Assembly: GCF_900129855.1 (NCBI RefSeq) | Contig: NZ_LT670819.1 | Coordinates: 744,001-808,000, forward strand | Source: Streptomyces sp. 3214.6 | Lineage (GTDB): Bacteria; Actinomycetota; Actinomycetes; Streptomycetales; Streptomycetaceae | Direction: 5' to 3' | Length of the DNA stretch: 64,000 bases | Shown: piece by piece, positions 61,003 through 64,000 of the stretch | Numbering within the stretch: the first letter of the stretch is position 1 | Layout of the letters: every line of letters starts with the position of its first letter | The notes under the pieces: generated by a model | What the model saw: only the letters and a program-made list of their open reading frames with translations | What the model was told of the DNA's origin: nothing | The model's database searches: none | Position numbers and translations under genes: made by a program

Positions 61003-61725
61003 GTGATCGAGACTTCCCCCTCCCCTCTTGTGGACGTCGTGCTGCCTTGTCTCGACGAGGCCGACGCCCTGCCCTGGGTACTGGACCGCATCCCTGCGGG
61101 CTGGCGTGCGATCGTCGTCGACAACGGCTCCACCGACGGCTCCCCGGACATCGCCCGCGCACTCGGCGCGAAAGTCGTCCACGAGCCCCGGCGCGGGTTC
61201 GGCGCCGCCTGTCACGCCGGTCTGTCCGCCGCCACCGCCGACGTCGTCTGCTTCTGCGACTGCGACGCCTCCCTCGACCCCGGGTTGCTGCCCGGGCTGG
61301 CCGGCCCCGTCCTCGACGGCGCCGCCGACCTGGTCCTGGGCCGCCGACGCGCCACGGCCTTCCGGGCCTGGCCCCCGCACGCCCGGCTCGCCAACCTGGA
61401 ACTGGCCCGGCTGGTCCGCCGCCGCACCGGCCTGCGCCTGCACGACCTCGGCCCGATGCGGGCCGCCCGCCGCGAGGCCCTGCTCGCCCTCGGCCTGACC
61501 GATCGGCGCTCCGGCTATCCGCTGCAGATGGTGGTCCGCGCCGCCGACGCCGGCTGGCGCGTGACGGAGACCGACGTCCCCTACCAGCCGCGCACCGGCC
61601 GCTCGAAGGTCACCGGCACCTGGCGCGGCACCTGGCACGCCGTCCGCGACATGCGCGCCGTCCTCGCCGAACAGCCCGCCGCCCGTCCGGCCGCGGCCAC
61701 GGCGGTCGAGGGGGTCGCGCGATGA
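61003..61725 (+). CDS. Family 2 glycosyltransferase
   Basis: 240 residues from GTG (AGGG about 9 nt upstream). GT-A fold with 'VDVVLPCLDEADALPWVLDRI', 'IVVDNGSTDGSPDIARALGA', 'ARRGFGAACHAG'-type segment ('EPRRGFGAACHAG'), the DxD-like 'CFCDCDASLDPG', and 'PYQPRTGRSKVTGTWRGTWHA'. Such enzymes transfer hexose to polyprenyl phosphate or other lipids. No transmembrane helix. Its stop overlaps the next gene (ATGA), the first of three such junctions in a row. Confidence 0.9.
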   Translation: MIETSPSPLVDVVLPCLDEADALPWVLDRIPAGWRAIVVDNGSTDGSPDIARALGAKVVHEPRRGFGAACHAGLSAATADVVCFCDCDASLDPGLLPGLAGPVLDGAADLVLGRRRATAFRAWPPHARLANLELARLVRRRTGLRLHDLGPMRAARREALLALGLTDRRSGYPLQMVVRAADAGWRVTETDVPYQPRTGRSKVTGTWRGTWHAVRDMRAVLAEQPAARPAAATAVEGVAR

Positions 61726-62369
61726 CGGCGACCACGGGGCCGGCCACGCTGCTGGTCATCGCCAAGGAGCCGGTGCCCGGGCGGGTCAAGACGCGGCTCA
61801 CCCCGCCGTACACCCCCCACGAGGCGGCGGCGCTGGCCGAGGCGGCTCTCACCGACACCCTCCTGACCGTGTTGCGGGCTCCCGCCCGGCGCCGCGTCCT
61901 GGTCCTGGACGGATCCCCCGGCCCCTGGCTGCCGCCCGGCTTCGACATCGTCCCCCAGGCGCCGGGCGGCCTGGCGGAGCGGATCGCGGCCGCCTTCGAG
62001 GGTTGCGACGACGCTCCGGCCTTCCTGGTGGGCATGGACACTCCGCAGCTGACCGTGGACCTCCTCGCCGAGGCCGGACGCGACGGCTGCGACGCCTGGT
62101 TCGGGCCGGCCGCCGACGGCGGATTCTGGGGTCTCGGGTTCGCCGATCCGGGACGGGCGGGGACTCTGGTGCGAGGCGTGCCGATGTCCACGGACCGCAC
62201 GGGCGCCGTCCAGCGCGGCCGGCTCGCCGAGGCGCGGCTCGTCATCCGTGATCTTCCGATGCTGCGGGACGTGGACACCGCCGCGGACGCCGCGGAGGTC
62301 GCCGCGTGCTGCCCGCCCGGCTCCGGTTTCCGTGCCGTCCTGAACTCGCTCGCGGAGACCGCCCGATGA
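61722..62369 (+). CDS. DUF2064 (TIGR04282) glycosyltransferase-like protein
   Basis: 215 residues, MTATTGPATLLVIAKEPVPG then 'RVKTRLTPPYTPHEAAALAEAAL' (nucleotide-binding GxxKTRL), 'AFLVGMDTPQL' (metal-binding Asp), and 'GPAADGGFWGLGF'. The fold is that of molybdenum- or sugar-nucleotidyltransferases and DUF2064 proteins, which occur next to a GT2 enzyme in many operons. It overlaps both neighbours by ATGA. Exact reaction not known. Confidence 0.88.
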   Translation: MTATTGPATLLVIAKEPVPGRVKTRLTPPYTPHEAAALAEAALTDTLLTVLRAPARRRVLVLDGSPGPWLPPGFDIVPQAPGGLAERIAAAFEGCDDAPAFLVGMDTPQLTVDLLAEAGRDGCDAWFGPAADGGFWGLGFADPGRAGTLVRGVPMSTDRTGAVQRGRLAEARLVIRDLPMLRDVDTAADAAEVAACCPPGSGFRAVLNSLAETAR

Positions 62370-63223
62370 GCCGCGCCGCGAGCGGTGGGCAGCCCGCCCT
62401 CGCCGAGCGGGCGGAGACGACCGCGCCCCCGCGGTCGCCGCACCCGGCGCTTCCGTCGGCCTGGCCACCGGCCGCGACGCGCCCCGCCGACGACCTGGTC
62501 GCCGTGGAGCCCGGGACACCGTGGGCGGACGACCCCTACGCCCGCGCGCTGCGCGTCGGCCACGGCCCGCTGTTCCTGCGCCGCCTGTCGGATCCTGATC
62601 GTCCCGGGCAGGGGGAGCTCCTGCCGCTGGACGTGGAGCGCTGGTGTGCCGCCGCCGATGCCGTCGACCTGGCCGTACTGCGCCGCTGCACCGGCCCGGT
62701 CATGGACGTCGGCTGCGGCCCCGGACGGCTCGTGGCCGAGCTGGCCGCCCGGGGCATGCCGGCGCTGGGCGTGGACCTCAGCCCGGCCGCCGTGTCCCGT
62801 ACCCGGCGCCGAGGCGGCTCCGCTGTGCGGCGGTCCGTCTTCGCCCGCCTGCCCAGGGAGGGGCGGTGGACCACGCTGCTCCTCATGGACGGCAACATCG
62901 GCATCGGCGGTGATCCCGTCGCCCTGCTCACCCGGCTGCACCGGCTCGCCGCGCCCGGCGGACGCCTGCTCGCCGAGGCCGCCCCCGACGACGTCGACGA
63001 ACGCCTCACCGTCCGCGTGGAGGACGGCCACGGCCGCCACGGCCGCCCCTTTCCCTGGGCCCGCGTCGGCGTCACCGCGCTGCTGCGCGCCTCGGACGCG
63101 GCCGGCTGGATCCTCACCGGGCGGTGGACGGCCGACAGCCGCCCCTTCGTCGAACTGCACCGCCCGAAGCCGCCGTACGACGCCCCGGATCCCACTGCAC
63201 CCGGAGGGCCCGCCCCCGCATGA
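62366..63223 (+). CDS. Class I SAM-dependent methyltransferase
   Basis: 285 residues. After a ~50-residue disordered region, the Rossmann SAM domain shows motif I 'VMDVGCGPGRLVAELAARGMPALGVDLSPAAVS', 'LLLMDGNIGIGGDPVALLTRLHRLAAPGGRLLAEAAP' (motifs II-III). Presumed to methylate a sugar or lipid intermediate of the operon; position rather than sequence supports this. Starts at the ATG that overlaps the DUF2064 stop; an upstream in-frame extension from 62306 lies within that gene. Confidence 0.88.
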   Translation: MSRAASGGQPALAERAETTAPPRSPHPALPSAWPPAATRPADDLVAVEPGTPWADDPYARALRVGHGPLFLRRLSDPDRPGQGELLPLDVERWCAAADAVDLAVLRRCTGPVMDVGCGPGRLVAELAARGMPALGVDLSPAAVSRTRRRGGSAVRRSVFARLPREGRWTTLLLMDGNIGIGGDPVALLTRLHRLAAPGGRLLAEAAPDDVDERLTVRVEDGHGRHGRPFPWARVGVTALLRASDAAGWILTGRWTADSRPFVELHRPKPPYDAPDPTAPGGPAPA

Positions 63224-64000
63224 GCGACACCACTCTCCCCCGCGGCCGGGGCCAGGAGAAACCCCGAGCCTCCTCCGTCCCGGATCCCGGCGATCCCCTC
63301 GCGTCGAAGAGCCGGCGCGCGCCCCTCGCCGTCGCCGTCACCACCGTCCTGCTCGCCGCGCTCACCGCCGCCGTGGTCGACACCCTTCGCACCGGCGACA
63401 ACGAGACCGACCCCGGCCGGGTGCTGGCCGGTTACGCCGTCGCCTGGACGCTGTTCGCCGCCGCGGCGTGGACCGTGCGCAGAGTGCCGGCACGCGCCGC
63501 GGTCGTGCTGGTGCTGGCGGGCTCGGCCGCCGTCGCCGTGGCCGCACTGGCCACCCCGCCCCGCACCAGCAACGACATGTTCCGCTACGCCTGGGACGGA
63601 CGTGTGCAGGCCGCGGGCATCTCCCCGTACGCCCACCCACCGGCCGCGCCCGAGCTGAAGCATCTGCGCGACCCCTGGCTGTTCCCCACCGAACGGCCCT
63701 GCGAGGGCTGGGGCCTGACCCACACCAAGGACGACCTGTGCGTCCGTATCAACCGGCCGGGCGTTCCCACCATCTACCCGCCCGTCGCCGAGGGCTGGTA
63801 CCTCGCCGTCCACGTCCTCTCCCCGGCGGACAGCCGCCACAAGCCGCTCCAGATCGGGGGCGCGGTGCTGGCGTTCGGCACCACGCTCGCCCTGCTCGCC
63901 GTACTGCGCCGGCGCGGCGACCCGCAACGGGCCCCCGCGCGGGCAGCCCTGTGGGCGTGGTGCCCCGCCGTCCCCTTCGAAGCGGTCAACGACGCGCATA
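63220..64000 (+). CDS. GT-C membrane glycosyltransferase (GT87-like), 3' truncated
   Basis: The reading frame begins at the ATG overlapping the methyltransferase stop (ATGA) and stays open to the window end (260 residues seen). After a basic/acidic N-terminus it has hydrophobic helices ('LAVAVTTVLLAALTAAVV', 'LAGYAVAWTLFAAAAW', 'AAVVLVLAGSAAVAVAALA') and the loop 'SNDMFRYAWDGRVQAAGISPYAHPP', the signature of polyprenol-phosphate-mannose-dependent GT-C (GT87) enzymes, then 'GVPTIYPPVAEGWYL'. It likely uses the product of the upstream GT2 enzyme at the membrane. Confidence 0.85.
   Translation, partial: MSDTTLPRGRGQEKPRASSVPDPGDPLASKSRRAPLAVAVTTVLLAALTAAVVDTLRTGDNETDPGRVLAGYAVAWTLFAAAAWTVRRVPARAAVVLVLAGSAAVAVAALATPPRTSNDMFRYAWDGRVQAAGISPYAHPPAAPELKHLRDPWLFPTERPCEGWGLTHTKDDLCVRINRPGVPTIYPPVAEGWYLAVHVLSPADSRHKPLQIGGAVLAFGTTLALLAVLRRRGDPQRAPARAALWAWCPAVPFEAVNDAH

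Overview
The window is very GC-rich with strong third-position GC bias. It carries a chaplin, an SsgA-like sporulation protein, rare TTA codons, SPW, DUF397 and GlsB-type small proteins and many secreted proteins. This points to a Streptomyces (or close relative) chromosome, probably an arm or accessory-rich part. No rRNA, tRNA, CRISPR array, insertion sequence or phage genes were seen. Almost every base belongs to one of about 58 protein genes. Two of these (11202-11896 and 51656-52209) are disrupted by frameshifts.

Layout. 1-8 kb: LysR regulator tail, DinB protein, adenosine deaminase/VOC pair, an ECF sigma operon with a small coupled ORF, aldehyde dehydrogenase, and an ECF42-type sigma factor with its YCII/DGPF partner. 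8-17.3 kb: acyl-CoA dehydrogenase-like protein, an LLM flavin monooxygenase preceded by a sulfur-type leader peptide, a frameshifted DJ-1/PfpI gene, SPW protein, an ArsR-SRPBCC fusion with a 20-bp palindrome, a secreted protein, and a sortase-anchored chaplin. 17.5-32 kb: secreted S33 peptidase, FMN glutamate-synthase-like protein, hydrolases, baeRF3 protein, Gfo/Idh/MocA oxidoreductase, then a developmental-looking block (SsgA-like protein with a perfect Crp-type site, PP2C phosphatase and phosphotransferase that each carry a TTA codon, NsdA-type regulator), a cell-wall amidase and small proteins.

32-51.6 kb: two acyl-CoA catabolic loci flank a small terpenoid cluster. Locus A (32.1-40.9 kb) has two thiolase-fold proteins without the thiolase Cys and His, a DUF35 zinc-ribbon protein, a crotonase, two acyl-CoA ligases, a hydrolase, a tautomerase and a MarR regulator. 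Locus B (47.2-51.6 kb) has an acyl-CoA ligase, a nitronate-monooxygenase-like flavoprotein and a phytoene-desaturase-like oxidase. Both loci carry the same palindrome (TCTGAY-N5-GTCAGA), which suggests one regulon. The terpenoid cluster (41.6-47.2 kb) is a cytochrome P450, a terpene cyclase with Pro in place of the metal-binding Asn of the NSE motif, and a large LuxR-type ATPase regulator.

51.6-64 kb: a decayed methyltransferase gene, a Ser/Thr kinase fused to about eight 42-residue TPRs, an MpaB-type oxygenase, a membrane molybdopterin oxidoreductase, small membrane proteins, an NAD-dependent epimerase, a two-component system, and a tightly coupled glycosylation operon (GT2, DUF2064, methyltransferase, GT-C membrane transferase) that runs off the window end.
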